Assembly (NCBI GenBank): GCA_000504425.1
Contig: KI632513.1
Location: 1,419,491 to 1,483,490 of the forward strand
Source of the DNA: Rhodopseudomonas palustris JSC-3b
GTDB taxonomy: Bacteria > Pseudomonadota > Alphaproteobacteria > Rhizobiales > Xanthobacteraceae
Reading direction: 5' to 3'
DNA: 64,000 bases
The notes under the pieces were generated by a model. That model was not told where the DNA came from, did no database searches, and was given only the letters and a program-made list of their open reading frames with translations. Positions 37,716 to 47,313 of the stretch are shown here, one piece after another; position 1 is the stretch's first letter; every line of letters starts with the position of its first letter. Both the position numbers and the translations under genes were made by a program.

Positions 37716-38180
37716 TCAATGAGAGCCGATCCGCAGGCCGGCGGTCTCAAGCGTCGCCGCAGATTGCTGCGACGGCACTTTGGCCAGCGCTCGCGGCGGC
37801 GCCCTCGCCCGGTTCGCAGACCCGTGCTCACCGCACGACCATCGCGGCGGCGAAGACAACCACTGTTGTTGCGCACCGCCCAACCACAGCACCGCCACGC
37901 CGTCACGCAGCGGATCGACCGGCAGCGCGCCGCTATGACTGGCGGCACAGAACGCGCAGCAGGCATGGTCGCTGGAAGAAGCAGGATCGGATGACGACGG
38001 ACCAGCATCGCGGTCAAACGGCGCGAGTTGGCTAAAATGCTGCGCGCCACATAGCTCTGCGAAGCTGATGGGATCGGCGGCGGCGTTCGCCACCGCCTGA
38101 CACGCCATCACCGGCGCCAGTAGCTGCAGCCACAGGGCGATCGCCGCAACAGGCAGGATCGGTCGCAACCAACGGCGCAT
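37716..38180 (-). CDS. DUF2946 family protein
   Basis: A 154-residue protein. The start at 38180 (MRRWLRPILPVAAIAL) has GGAGGG about 9 bases upstream; the frame extends upstream without a site. It has an N-terminal hydrophobic segment ending around APVMACQAV and a Cys/His cluster (SDHACCAFCAASHSG), the feature of DUF2946, which is often found next to copper genes. The C-terminal half is low in complexity. With the following PCuAC gene it probably forms a small copper-handling unit; its exact role is unknown. Confidence 0.75.
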   Translation of the reverse strand: MRRWLRPILPVAAIALWLQLLAPVMACQAVANAAADPISFAELCGAQHFSQLAPFDRDAGPSSSDPASSSDHACCAFCAASHSGALPVDPLRDGVAVLWLGGAQQQWLSSPPRWSCGEHGSANRARAPPRALAKVPSQQSAATLETAGLRIGSH

Positions 38181-38339
38181 CGGGGCGCAGCCCTCCGTTT
38201 GCAAACGGATACCATGTGCCCTCGCCTGGATGCAATCAAGGACAGCGCCGCACAACCAAAGGGCGCAAGCAAACAATCATTTCGTCAGAGCGGTGAATCT
38301 TGAACGAAGCTTGCTGACGATGATGACAATGCCGATTGG

Positions 38340-38516
38340 ATCGGTTACCACTTAGGTCTCAGGCCGCAGGAACCAACCGGCGGTCTGGTGGTCCAAGTCT
38401 CGGGAGGAACCCTGGCGCAACAACAATCGCGTCGCCCGCCTTAACAACAATCAGAATGGCGGGAGCAAGGGATGGCTGGATGTCCGGGCAGGGTTGACAC
38501 CCTGCTCTTTTTTTTT
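38340..38516 (+). ncRNA. Candidate small RNA ending in a strong terminator
   Basis: Predicted by eye only. AGGCCGC (38361-38367) pairs with GCGGTCT (38380-38386), and CCCGCC (38435-38440) with GGCGGG (38458-38463). Between and within these lie two ACAACAA tracts that would be single-stranded and could bind Hfq. The segment ends in a 9-bp stem and nine T residues. An alternative reading is a decayed gene start: GGGAGGAACC is followed by CTG GCG CAA CAA CAA and a stop after 10 codons. The 5' end is unknown. Confidence 0.4.
38486..38516 (+). terminator. Strong rho-independent terminator
   Basis: GGGCAGGGT and ACCCTGCTC form a 9-bp stem (one G-U pair) with a TGAC loop, followed by nine T residues (508-516 of the 38-kb block). 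It is the clearest intrinsic terminator in the window, yet no protein gene on the plus strand precedes it. Confidence 0.85.
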
Positions 38517-38568
38517 GGACGCGACCGTATTCGCTGATGCTGTTATACTAACAGCTCCTACCATTGAC

Positions 38569-38663
38569 CCGTCATGCCCGCGCTTGTCGCGGGCATCCAA
38601 GTCTTGAAAGCGACGCTGCAAGATCAAAGACGTGGATGGACGGGACGGAGCCCGGCCATGACA
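38569..38663 (-). repeat. Dispersed intergenic repeat, copy B
   Basis: The reverse complement begins TGTCATGGCCGGGCTCCGTC and ends GACAAGCGCGGGCATGACGG, matching copy A (28313-28405) over almost its whole length. The middle parts differ more than the ends, as expected of a hairpin-type repeat. It lies in intergenic DNA 41 bp past the DUF1467 stop codon. Confidence 0.75.
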
Positions 38664-38705
38664 TGCGGATGGATCAGCACGCGCAATGATGTTGGCGCGT
38701 AGTTG

Positions 38706-38981
38706 CTAGTTCAGCGGCAGACCGAACAGCTTTGATAGTCGCTCGATCTCGAGATAGCCGGCGCGATAGGCGAGCGCGGCGGCGGCATAGATCAGTGCCG
38801 AGATCAGCGTGGTCCACAGCAGCTTGCGCAGCATGTGCGCTTTGACCGGCGCGCCGGGATCAGTGCCCGGCGCCCGCTGCCCCTGTTCGGACTGGCTGCG
38901 CACGCCGAACGGCAGAATGGCAAACAGCACCACCCACCACAGCACGAAGTAGATCGCGAGGGCGGTGCTGATGTTTGTCAT
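38706..38981 (-). CDS. DUF1467 family membrane protein
   Basis: A 91-residue protein with two transmembrane helices (ALAIYFVLWWVVLFAILPFG and LWTTLISALIYAAAALAYRA) joined by a short soluble loop (SQSEQGQRAPGTDPGAPVK). This layout and the FVLWWVVLFAILPFGVRSQ start match DUF1467, which in alphaproteobacteria regularly follows mce. The spacing to mce is 3 bases, so they are co-transcribed. The function is unknown. Confidence 0.88.
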   Translation of the reverse strand: MTNISTALAIYFVLWWVVLFAILPFGVRSQSEQGQRAPGTDPGAPVKAHMLRKLLWTTLISALIYAAAALAYRAGYLEIERLSKLFGLPLN

Positions 38982-38984
38982 CGA

Positions 38985-39389
38985 TTAGGCTTGCTCGATC
39001 TCGACCAAGGCGCCGGAGAAGTCCTTGGGGTGGAAGAACAGCACCGGCTTGCCATGGGCGCCGATCTTGGGCGTGCCATCGCCCAGCACCCGCGCGCCTT
39101 CCTTGATCAGCCGATCACGCGCTTCGATGATGTCCGGCACTTCGTAGCAGACGTGATGAATGCCGCCGTCGGCATTGCGCTCCAGGAACTTGGCGATCGG
39201 CGAAGTCTCACCGAGCGGCTGCACGAATTCGATCTTGGTGTTGGGCAGCGTCACGAACACGGTGATGACGCCATGGTCCGGCAGCGACACCGGCGCCGAA
39301 ATCTCGGCATTGAAGCCGACGCCATAGATCTTGGCGGCCTTCTCCGCGTCCTTCACCGCGATCGCAACGTGATTCAACCGCCCCAGCAT
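38985..39389 (-). CDS. mce: Methylmalonyl-CoA epimerase
   Basis: A 134-residue vicinal-oxygen-chelate protein that interconverts (R)- and (S)-methylmalonyl-CoA in propionyl-CoA use. The start at 39389 (MLGRLNHVAIAV) has GGAG five bases upstream; an ATG at 39401 is too close to any site. Metal ligands are likely the His in LNHVAIAV, the His in GGIHHVCYEV and the Glu of ALVEIEQA at the C-terminus. It follows rnj by about 40 bp. Confidence 0.93.
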   Translation of the reverse strand: MLGRLNHVAIAVKDAEKAAKIYGVGFNAEISAPVSLPDHGVITVFVTLPNTKIEFVQPLGETSPIAKFLERNADGGIHHVCYEVPDIIEARDRLIKEGARVLGDGTPKIGAHGKPVLFFHPKDFSGALVEIEQA

Positions 39390-39428
39390 GGCTTTCTCCA
39401 TCTTCCGTCTGTTTCAAATTGTTAGAAG

Positions 39429-41099
39429 TCAAACCGTCAGTACGTGCACGAAGCACAAAGGCTTCTTGCCCCACTCGGCATTCACCGCAGCGCGCACCGC
39501 ACGGCGCACCGCTTCGGCGACCGCGTCGGGATCACGGCGGCGCGCGCGCGGCAGCGTCGCGATGGTCGCCTGCACCGCCTCGAACACCAGATCGTCGAGT
39601 ACTTCGCCGTTGGCGTTCTTTTCCGGAATGCCGACCAGATCGACCTCGGGTTCGTCGGCAAGTTCGCCCTTATCGGTGAGCGCCAGCGCAATAAAGGCGC
39701 ATCCGGAAAAGGCCATTTTGCGGCGCTCGACAACGGCGCGCGAACTATCCTGTTCCACGATGGTGCCGTCTTTGTACAGCCGGCCGACCGGAATCTCGCC
39801 GATGATCGAGGGATCGCCGGGGCCGAGCCGCACCAGATCGCCATTGCCGCAGATCAGCACTTTGGGCACGCCGGCGGCGCGCGCCAGCTTGGCGTGTTCG
39901 TGCAGATGCAGCGCTTCGCCATGCACCGGAATCACCAGCTGCGGCCGCACCCAGGACAGCAGTTCGCGCATTTCATCGCGGCGCGGATGGCCGGAGACAT
40001 GCACGAGATGAGTGCGGTCGGTGATCACTTCGACGCCGAGTTCGACCAGACCGTTGATGATGCGGCCGACCGACTTCTCATTGCCGGGAATGGTGCGCGA
40101 CGAAAAGATCACGCAGTCGCCGCGGTTCAGCGTCACCTGCGGGTGATCGTCATTGACGATGCGCGCCAGCGCGGCGCGCGGCTCGCCCTGGCTGCCGGTG
40201 CACAGCGCCAGCACCTTGTCGGCGGGAAAGTGTCCATAATACTCGGCGCTGCGGAAATTCTGCACGCCGTCGAAATAGCCGGTCTCGCGCGCCACCTGCA
40301 CCAGGCGTTCCATGGCGCGGCCGACCACCACCACTTCGCGCTCCGCTTCGCGCGCGGCATCGGCGATGGCGCGCAGCCGCCCGACATTGGAGGCAAAGGT
40401 CGTGACCGCAACGCGGCCTTTGGCGGCCTTCACCAGTTCGGCGATGGTGCGCGCCACCTCGGACTCGGACGGCGAACAGCCATCGCGCACCGCATTGGTG
40501 GAATCGCCGATCAGGGCTAGCACGCCCTCGTCGCCGAGTTCGCGCAGCCGCTTTTCGTCGGTCGGCGCGCCGATGATCGGCGTGCGGTCGATCTTCCAGT
40601 CGCCGGTGTGCAACACCAGACCGGCGGTGGTGCGGATCGCCAGCGCATGCGATTCCGGAATCGAATGCGCCACCGGCACGAATTCGACGTTGAACGGACC
40701 AACATCGACCCGGCCGCCCGCGGGCACCACCGTCACCGGGATTTTGGGCGGCTCACGCTCGGCTTCGCATTTCGCTTGAAACAGCGCGGCGCTGAACGGC
40801 GTGGCGTAAATCGGGCATTGCAGCCGCGGCCACAGATCGAGAATGGCGCCAAAATGGTCTTCATGGGCGTGGGTCAGCACCAGGCCGACCAGATTCTTGC
40901 GCTCCTTTTCCAGAAACGCGATGTCGGCCATGATCAGATCAATGCCCGGCAGGTGCTCCTCATCGCCGAACGACACCCCGAGATCGACGGCCAGCCAGCT
41001 GCGCTGCGGGCCCTTGCCGATGCCATAGAGGTACAGATTCATGCCGATCTCACCGACGCCCCCGAGGGGAACGAAGGTGAGTTCATCCGGTCGTGCCAT
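39429..41099 (-). CDS. rnj: Ribonuclease J
   Basis: A 556-residue metallo-beta-lactamase/beta-CASP nuclease with 5'-3' exo- and endonuclease activity, used in RNA maturation and decay. The zinc motif HAHEDHFGA lies near residue 77, with further ligands in HTGDWKID and VSGHPRRDEM. The beta-CASP and C-terminal domains complete the usual length. Its ATG shares one base with the birA stop (TAATG), so translation is coupled. Confidence 0.95.
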   Translation of the reverse strand: MARPDELTFVPLGGVGEIGMNLYLYGIGKGPQRSWLAVDLGVSFGDEEHLPGIDLIMADIAFLEKERKNLVGLVLTHAHEDHFGAILDLWPRLQCPIYATPFSAALFQAKCEAEREPPKIPVTVVPAGGRVDVGPFNVEFVPVAHSIPESHALAIRTTAGLVLHTGDWKIDRTPIIGAPTDEKRLRELGDEGVLALIGDSTNAVRDGCSPSESEVARTIAELVKAAKGRVAVTTFASNVGRLRAIADAAREAEREVVVVGRAMERLVQVARETGYFDGVQNFRSAEYYGHFPADKVLALCTGSQGEPRAALARIVNDDHPQVTLNRGDCVIFSSRTIPGNEKSVGRIINGLVELGVEVITDRTHLVHVSGHPRRDEMRELLSWVRPQLVIPVHGEALHLHEHAKLARAAGVPKVLICGNGDLVRLGPGDPSIIGEIPVGRLYKDGTIVEQDSSRAVVERRKMAFSGCAFIALALTDKGELADEPEVDLVGIPEKNANGEVLDDLVFEAVQATIATLPRARRRDPDAVAEAVRRAVRAAVNAEWGKKPLCFVHVLTV

Positions 41100-41911
41100 T
41101 AAGAAGCTCCCGCGGAGGCCGTCGAACCAAAATGCACGTCGCCCGCGGCAATCGGAATCCGTCGGCCATCAGGCGTCCTGACGATCAGGCAGCCTGCCTC
41201 ATCGATGCTGTCGAATAGGCCTTCTATCACGCTTGTACCAGAGCGGATCGAGACCGGCTCACCCAAACCCTTGGCGCGGTGCAGCCACAGCCGCCGGATC
41301 TCGGCAAAGCCGCGGCCATTGTCCCAAAGCCCGCGCAGCTCGGTCCAGCTGTCGGACAGCGCCGAAAACACCTGTTCGGCGCTGACATTGAGCCCGAGCG
41401 CGTGCAGCGAGGTAGCTGGATATGGGGTGTCGGTGGGATGCGCGATGATGTTGGTGCCAATCCCGACCACCACCGCCAGCCGGCCATTGGCGACGTTCTC
41501 GGCCTCCAACAGAATGCCGCCGAGCTTATTGCCATTGGCGAGCACGTCATTGGGCCATTTCAGCCGGTAATCGATTGCCAGCGGCACCGCATAGCTGGCG
41601 ATGTATTGCGCGGTGACCGCCTGCAGCGCCGACTCCAGCGCCAGCCCGGCGGCAAAGCCGAGCGTCGCCGCCACTCCGGGGCTGACATCGATCACTTCCA
41701 GCAGGCTGGCGGCGAGATTGCCGCGCGGCGCGATCCAGGGCCGCTGCCGGCGGCCGCGCCCTGCGGTCTGTTCGGTGGTGGCGAACCAGATCGGCCCGGC
41801 CTCCCCGGCCCTGGCCCGGGCCGATGCCTCGGCATTGGTCGAGCCGAGCTGGTCGAAACAGGCGAGCCTGGTGCCGGCGGCCTGCGCCCTCACTCCGAGC
41901 GCGAGCGTCAT
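41099..41911 (-). CDS. birA: Biotin-[acetyl-CoA-carboxylase] ligase, single-function
   Basis: A 270-residue enzyme that activates biotin and attaches it to carboxylase carrier domains. Motifs are GRGRRQRPWIAPRGN (biotinyl-AMP binding), KWPNDVL and KLGGILLE, then a C-terminal SH3-like domain. The N-terminal DNA-binding domain of E. coli BirA is absent, so it should not act as a repressor. The start at 41911 lies one base after the nuoN stop codon; birA at the end of nuo is usual in this group. Confidence 0.94.
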   Translation of the reverse strand: MTLALGVRAQAAGTRLACFDQLGSTNAEASARARAGEAGPIWFATTEQTAGRGRRQRPWIAPRGNLAASLLEVIDVSPGVAATLGFAAGLALESALQAVTAQYIASYAVPLAIDYRLKWPNDVLANGNKLGGILLEAENVANGRLAVVVGIGTNIIAHPTDTPYPATSLHALGLNVSAEQVFSALSDSWTELRGLWDNGRGFAEIRRLWLHRAKGLGEPVSIRSGTSVIEGLFDSIDEAGCLIVRTPDGRRIPIAAGDVHFGSTASAGAS

Positions 41912-41912
41912 C

Positions 41913-43349
41913 CTAGAACAGCGACTTGGCGGCGACGCCCGCGGCACTGATCAGCGGCGCCGGATAGACGAAGAACAGCAGATTGAGCAGCCCTGCCGCC
42001 GCGACCACGCCGCCGACCTCGAACCGCACCGGATCGACCGCAGTTTTCGGCGGGTCGAAATACATCACCTTGACGATCGCCAGATAATAATAGGCGCCCA
42101 CCACGCTGGTGATCACGCCGATCACCGCCAGCGCGATCAAGCCGGCCTTCACCGCCGCCACGAACACGTAGAACTTGGCGAAGAAGCCCGCGAGCGGCGG
42201 AATGCCGGCCAGCGAGAACATCAGCATGCCGAAGAAGAACGCCAGCTGCGGATTGGTGCGCGATAGGCCGGCGAAGTCGCTGATCTGTTCGATCGCCTGG
42301 CCGTTGCGACGCATCGCCAGGATCACCGAGAACGCGCCGAGCGTCATCACCACATAGATGGCGATATAGACCAGCACGCCCTGCGCGCCTTCGGCGGTGC
42401 CGGCCGACAGCCCAACCAGCGCAAAGCCGATATGGGCGATCGCCGAATAGGCCATCAGGCGCTTGATGTTCTTCTGGCCGATCGCCGCGAACGAACCGAG
42501 CGCCATCGAAGCGATCGCAACGAACACCACGATCTGCTGCCATTGCTGCAGCACGTCGGGAAACGCGGTCAGCACCACCCGCACGAACACCGCCACGCCC
42601 GCGACCTTGGGCGCCGAGGCGAAGAACGCCGTCACCGGGGTCGGCGCGCCTTCATAAACGTCGGGCGTCCACATGTGGAACGGCACCGCCGACACTTTGA
42701 AGCACAGGCCAGCCAGCAGGAACACCAGGCCAAACACCAGACCGACGCTGCCATCCTTGGCGGCGGCGGCGATGCCGGTAAAGCTGACAGTGCCGGTGAA
42801 GCCATAAACCAACGAGGCGCCATACAGCAGCATGCCGGACGACAGCGCGCCGAGCACAAAATACTTCATGCCGGCTTCGTTGGATTTCGGGTCCTCGCGA
42901 TTGCTGGCCGCGACCACATAGAGCGCCAGACTCATCAATTCGAGGCCGAGATAGACCATGATCAGGTCGCCGGCCGAGATCAGCACCATCATGCCGGCCG
43001 ACGACAGCACCACCAGCACGGCGAATTCGAAGATGCGCCGCGACGGCTCCGACAAGAATTCGCGCGACAAAATCAGGGTGATCGCTGAGCCGCCGAGCGC
43101 CAGCACCTTCATGAAACGCGCAAAATCGTCGAGCACGAAGCTGCCGCCAAAAGTTTCCAGCCGCCCGGCCGGCAGCATCAGCACCGCGGCGCCGGTGGCG
43201 CCGAGCAGCAGCACCGCCAGCACCGTGACGAGCCCGGTGGTGCGCTGGCCGCCATAGGCGCCGATCATGAGCAGCACCATGCCGCCCGTCAGCAGCAGCA
43301 GTTCCGGCAGCACCGGGAGCAGTTGGTAGCCGGCGATCTCGAATGTCAT
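41913..43349 (-). CDS. nuoN: NADH-quinone oxidoreductase subunit N
   Basis: A 478-residue antiporter-like membrane subunit of complex I. It has about 14 helices; the conserved proton-channel Glu is in VYLGLELMSLALYV and a Lys in GLCFKVSAVPFHMWTPDVYEG. It lies 25 bp downstream of nuoM and is the last nuo gene, ahead of birA. Confidence 0.96.
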   Translation of the reverse strand: MTFEIAGYQLLPVLPELLLLTGGMVLLMIGAYGGQRTTGLVTVLAVLLLGATGAAVLMLPAGRLETFGGSFVLDDFARFMKVLALGGSAITLILSREFLSEPSRRIFEFAVLVVLSSAGMMVLISAGDLIMVYLGLELMSLALYVVAASNREDPKSNEAGMKYFVLGALSSGMLLYGASLVYGFTGTVSFTGIAAAAKDGSVGLVFGLVFLLAGLCFKVSAVPFHMWTPDVYEGAPTPVTAFFASAPKVAGVAVFVRVVLTAFPDVLQQWQQIVVFVAIASMALGSFAAIGQKNIKRLMAYSAIAHIGFALVGLSAGTAEGAQGVLVYIAIYVVMTLGAFSVILAMRRNGQAIEQISDFAGLSRTNPQLAFFFGMLMFSLAGIPPLAGFFAKFYVFVAAVKAGLIALAVIGVITSVVGAYYYLAIVKVMYFDPPKTAVDPVRFEVGGVVAAAGLLNLLFFVYPAPLISAAGVAAKSLF

Positions 43350-43374
43350 GGCGTGCGATCCTGAACTGCAGCGT

Positions 43375-44895
43375 TCATGGCAGCAGCGCGGCAGCCTTCA
43401 CGGCCGTCAGCGCAGATGCATAGTTTTGGACGAGGAGATTGACCGAGGCGGCCGACATGTCGAGCACCGGCTTCGGATAGACTCCGAACAGGATGGTCAG
43501 CACCACCAGCGGCGCCAGCGTCACCCCTTCCCGCCAGGTCAGATCCTTGATCGACGCCAGCGACGGCTTGACCATCGCGCCGAACACCACCTTGCGGTAC
43601 AGCCACAGCGCATAGCACGCCGACAGGATGATGCCGAGCGTAGCCACGGTCGCGGTCGGAATGTTGACGCGGAACGTGCCGAGCAGCGTCAAAAATTCAC
43701 CGATGAAGCCGGAGGTGCCGGGCAGCCCGACATTGGCCATGGTGAACACCATGAACACCATCGCATAGAGCGGCATGCGATTGACGAGCCCGCCATAGGC
43801 GGCGATCTCGCGGGTGTGCATACGGTCATAGACCACGCCGACGCACAGGAACAGCGCGCCCGAGACGATGCCGTGCGACACCATCTGGAACACGCCGCCG
43901 GCGATGCCCTGGGTGGTGCCGGCGAAGATGCCCATGGTGACGAAGCCCATATGCGCCACCGAAGAGTAGGCAATCAGCTTCTTGATGTCCTCCTGCATCA
44001 GCGCGACCAGCGAGGTGTACACGATCGCGATCACCGACAGCGTGAAGATCAGCGGCGCGAAGTCGGCGGACGCCAGCGGGAACATCGGCAGCGAGAAACG
44101 CAGGAAGCCGTAGCCGCCCATCTTCAGCAGGATCGCAGCCAGCACCACCGAGCCCGCGGTCGGCGCTTCGACGTGCGCGTCCGGCAGCCAGGTGTGCACC
44201 GGCCACATCGGCATCTTGACCGCGAACGAGGCGAAGAATGCCAGCCAGGCCCAGGTCTGCAGATTGCGCGGCAGATTGCTGTGCAGCAGCGTCGGAATGT
44301 CGGTGGTGCCGACCTGCAGATAGAGCGCGATGATCGCCAGCAGCATCAACACCGAGCCGAGCAAGGTGTAGAGGAAGAATTTGAAGGTGGCGTACACCCG
44401 GCGCGGGCCGCCCCACACGCCGATGATCAGGAACATCGGGATCAGGCTGCCTTCAAAGAACAGATAGAACAGCACCAGATCGAGCGCCGAGAAGGTGCCG
44501 ACCATCAGCGTTTCCAGGATCAGAAACGCCATCATGTATTCGCGCACCCGCAGCGTCACCGACTTCCAGCTGGCGATGATGCAGAACGGCATCAGCGCGG
44601 TGGTCAGGATCACCAGCGGCAGCGAAATGCCGTCGACGCCCATGTGATAGCCGATGCCGGCGGCGAGCCAGGGCGCCTTTTCCACGAACTGGAATTCTGG
44701 CGAGCTTGGATCAAAGCGCTGCACCAGGATCAGCGACACCGCAAAGGTGATCACGGTGGTCCACAGCGCGATCCAGCGCGCGTTGCGCGCCCCGCTCTCT
44801 TCGCTGCCGCGGATCACATAGATCGCCAGCGCACCGACCACCGGCAGGAAGGTGACGACCGACAGAATGGGCCAAGTCATGATGGAGGCCGTCAT
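43375..44895 (-). CDS. nuoM: NADH-quinone oxidoreductase subunit M
   Basis: A 506-residue antiporter-like subunit. The start at 44895 ([11 protein letters not shown]) has GGGGAG upstream and overlaps the nuoL stop by one base; ATG at 44880 is also possible. Conserved features are [18 protein letters not shown] with the channel Glu, [23 protein letters not shown] with the Lys, and [14 protein letters not shown]. Confidence 0.96.
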   Translation of the reverse strand: MTASIMTWPILSVVTFLPVVGALAIYVIRGSEESGARNARWIALWTTVITFAVSLILVQRFDPSSPEFQFVEKAPWLAAGIGYHMGVDGISLPLVILTTALMPFCIIASWKSVTLRVREYMMAFLILETLMVGTFSALDLVLFYLFFEGSLIPMFLIIGVWGGPRRVYATFKFFLYTLLGSVLMLLAIIALYLQVGTTDIPTLLHSNLPRNLQTWAWLAFFASFAVKMPMWPVHTWLPDAHVEAPTAGSVVLAAILLKMGGYGFLRFSLPMFPLASADFAPLIFTLSVIAIVYTSLVALMQEDIKKLIAYSSVAHMGFVTMGIFAGTTQGIAGGVFQMVSHGIVSGALFLCVGVVYDRMHTREIAAYGGLVNRMPLYAMVFMVFTMANVGLPGTSGFIGEFLTLLGTFRVNIPTATVATLGIILSACYALWLYRKVVFGAMVKPSLASIKDLTWREGVTLAPLVVLTILFGVYPKPVLDMSAASVNLLVQNYASALTAVKAAALLP

Positions 44896-46997
44896 CAGTG
44901 GCTCCCCGAGCCGAGCAAGAACCAAGTGATCAGACCGGCAACACCGATCAGCATCGCGAAGGCGTAGTGGTACAGATAGCCGGTCTGCAGCCGCACCACC
45001 CCGCGGGTGACGTCGAGCACGCGCGCGGTGATGCCGTCCGGCCCGAGCCCATCGATGATCGCGCCGTCACCGGCCTTCCACAGGAAGCGGCCAAAACGCT
45101 TGGCCGGACGCACGAAGATCGCGTCATAGGCCTCGTCGAAGTACCATTTGTTGAGCAGGAAATTGTAGAGCCACGGCATCCGGTTCGCGAGTTCGACCGG
45201 CATGTTCGGGCTGCTGACATAGAACATCCACGACACCAGGAAGCCCAGCACCATCATCGCGGTCGGCGCATAGGCCACCGCCGCCGGCACGTGATGCATG
45301 GCTTCGATGATCTGCGGATTGACCTTCAGCGAGTCGCGGAAGAATTCGGCGACGCCGTGGCCGGCGAACAGCTCCTTGAACGGGAAACCCGCCAGGAACG
45401 AGCCGGCCGCGAGCACGCCGAGCGGGATCAGCATCGTGATCGGGCTCTCATGAGCCGCGGTGTAATGGGCGCGGTCATGCGGCGTGCCGTGGAAGGTCTT
45501 GAACACCAGCCGCCAGGAATAGAACGAGGTTAGGCCGGCGGCGATCACCGTCATCAGGAAAGCGTAGAACGCCACGCTATGCCCGGACGCGAACGCCGCC
45601 TCGATGATGGCGTCCTTCGAGAAATAGCCGGCGGTGAGCGGGAATCCGGTCAGTGCCAGCGTGCCGATCACCATCGCCACATAGGTGAACGGAATGCGGT
45701 CCTTGAGGCCGCCCATGTGGCGGATGTCCTGCTCGTGATGCATGGCGTGGATCACCGAGCCGGCACCCAAGAACAGCAGCGCCTTGAAGAACGCGTGGGT
45801 GAACAGATGGAACATGCCGACCGAATAGGCGCCGGTGCCCATCGCCACGAACATGTAGCCGAGCTGCGAACAGGTCGAATAAGCCACGATCCGCTTGATG
45901 TCGTTCTGCACCAGGCCAACGGTGGCGGCGAAGAACGCGGTGGTGGCGCCGAACAGCAGCACCACATTCTGCGCCACCGGCGATAGTTCAAACAGCGGCG
46001 ACAACCGCGCCACCATGAACACGCCGGCGGTGACCATGGTCGCGGCATGGATCAGCGCCGACACCGGCGTCGGACCTTCCATCGCGTCCGGCAGCCAGGT
46101 GTGCAGCAGGAACTGGGCCGACTTGCCCATCGCGCCCATGAACAGCAGCAGGCAGGCCAGCGTCAGCGCATCGACGTTGAGACCGAAGAAGTCGATGGTG
46201 CGGCCGGTCAGGCCCGGTGCCGCGGCAAAGATGGTCTCGAAGTCGGTCGAGCCGACCAGGAAGAACACCGTGCAGATGCCGAGCAGGAAGCCGAAATCGC
46301 CGATGCGGTTGACGACGAACGCCTTGATCGCCGCGGCATTGGCCGAGGGGCGCTGATACCAGAAGCCGATCAGCAGATAGCTGGCGAGACCAACGCCTTC
46401 CCAGCCGAAGAACATCTGCACCAGATTGTCGGCGGTCACCAGCATCAGCATCGCGAAGGTGAACAGCGACAGATAGCCGAAGAACCGCGGCCGGTGCGGA
46501 TCGTCGTGCATGTAGCCGATCGAATAAAGGTGCACGAGCGCCGACACGGTGTTGACCACCACCAGCATCACCGCGGTCAAAGTATCGACCCGCAGCGTCC
46601 ACGCCACCTGCAATTCGCCGGAATTGATCCAGGGCAGCAGCGTCACCCGCAGGTCGTGATGCATGAAGCCGACATCGACCAAGGTCAGCCAGGACAGCGC
46701 CGCCGCCACCATCAGCAGGCCGGTGGTGATCCATTCGGCCGCGCGCGAGCCGGCTGCCTGCAATTCGAGCGGCAGCACATGATGGCCACGATCATCCGGG
46801 CCCATCGGCGAGACCTGCGGGTCCTCGTCATACGAGGTGTGCACCACCAGCGGCGCGTCGTTGCCATGGGCATGGTCGCCATGGCCGTCGTGATCGACGG
46901 TGTCGCCGCTCGGATGGCGGGCATGGGCGCCGATCAGCGCGATCGCACCAGCGATCAGCGCCCCGATCAGCGGCAGGAAGACGATGGCCTGGATCAT
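44895..46997 (-). CDS. nuoL: NADH-quinone oxidoreductase subunit L with His-rich insertion
   Basis: A 700-residue antiporter-like subunit with the long C-terminal lateral helix of this subunit. Conserved features include [45 protein letters not shown] and [14 protein letters not shown]. Between the first helix (residues 1-24) and [13 protein letters not shown] (about residue 88) lies a hydrophilic insert of about 60 residues. It contains [17 protein letters not shown] and acidic stretches; such a His-rich segment is not needed in the E. coli protein and would face outside the membrane helices. Confidence 0.95.
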   Translation of the reverse strand: MIQAIVFLPLIGALIAGAIALIGAHARHPSGDTVDHDGHGDHAHGNDAPLVVHTSYDEDPQVSPMGPDDRGHHVLPLELQAAGSRAAEWITTGLLMVAAALSWLTLVDVGFMHHDLRVTLLPWINSGELQVAWTLRVDTLTAVMLVVVNTVSALVHLYSIGYMHDDPHRPRFFGYLSLFTFAMLMLVTADNLVQMFFGWEGVGLASYLLIGFWYQRPSANAAAIKAFVVNRIGDFGFLLGICTVFFLVGSTDFETIFAAAPGLTGRTIDFFGLNVDALTLACLLLFMGAMGKSAQFLLHTWLPDAMEGPTPVSALIHAATMVTAGVFMVARLSPLFELSPVAQNVVLLFGATTAFFAATVGLVQNDIKRIVAYSTCSQLGYMFVAMGTGAYSVGMFHLFTHAFFKALLFLGAGSVIHAMHHEQDIRHMGGLKDRIPFTYVAMVIGTLALTGFPLTAGYFSKDAIIEAAFASGHSVAFYAFLMTVIAAGLTSFYSWRLVFKTFHGTPHDRAHYTAAHESPITMLIPLGVLAAGSFLAGFPFKELFAGHGVAEFFRDSLKVNPQIIEAMHHVPAAVAYAPTAMMVLGFLVSWMFYVSSPNMPVELANRMPWLYNFLLNKWYFDEAYDAIFVRPAKRFGRFLWKAGDGAIIDGLGPDGITARVLDVTRGVVRLQTGYLYHYAFAMLIGVAGLITWFLLGSGSH

Positions 46998-47004
46998 CTG
47001 CCGA

Positions 47005-47313
47005 CTAGCCCTTCATCAGATTGATGTCTTGCACCGCGATCGAGCCGCGATTGCGGAAATAGACCACCAGCACCGCGAGCCCGATCGCCGCTTCCGCGGC
47101 GGCGACGGTGAGCACCAGCAGCGCGAACACCTGGCCGACGATGTCGTTCAGGAAGGTGGAGAAGGCGATCAGGTTGATGTTGACCGCGAGCAGCATCAGC
47201 TCGATCGACATCAGGATGATGATGACGTTACGGCGATTGAGGAAGATGCCGAGCGTGCCGATGGTGAACAGGATCGCCGCGACCGAAAGGTAGTGTCCCA
47301 AGCCGACCGTCAT
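47005..47313 (-). CDS. nuoK: NADH-quinone oxidoreductase subunit K
   Basis: A 102-residue subunit with three helices. The start at 47313 ([11 protein letters not shown]) overlaps the nuoJ stop by 4 bases (ATGA). Conserved glutamates for proton transfer are in [14 protein letters not shown] and [14 protein letters not shown]. It lies 7 bp before nuoL. Confidence 0.96.
   Translation of the reverse strand: MTVGLGHYLSVAAILFTIGTLGIFLNRRNVIIILMSIELMLLAVNINLIAFSTFLNDIVGQVFALLVLTVAAAEAAIGLAVLVVYFRNRGSIAVQDINLMKG

Larger units (their letters stand above)
38181..38705. other. Gene-free stretch with a terminator and a repeat copy
   Basis: 525 bases between a DUF2946 and a DUF1467 gene. Inside are a structured segment (38340-38485), a strong terminator (38486-38516) and dispersed repeat copy B (38569-38663). 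No open frame has a ribosome binding site with a normal start codon. Confidence 0.6.

Noticed and set aside
38401-38470. Possible remnant of a diversity-generating retroelement variable region (AAC AAC AAT repeats)
   Set aside because: One frame reads WRNNN...LNNN, like variable regions, but there is an upstream stop, no C-type lectin remainder and no reverse transcriptase. The A-rich tracts are equally explained by unpaired RNA loops.
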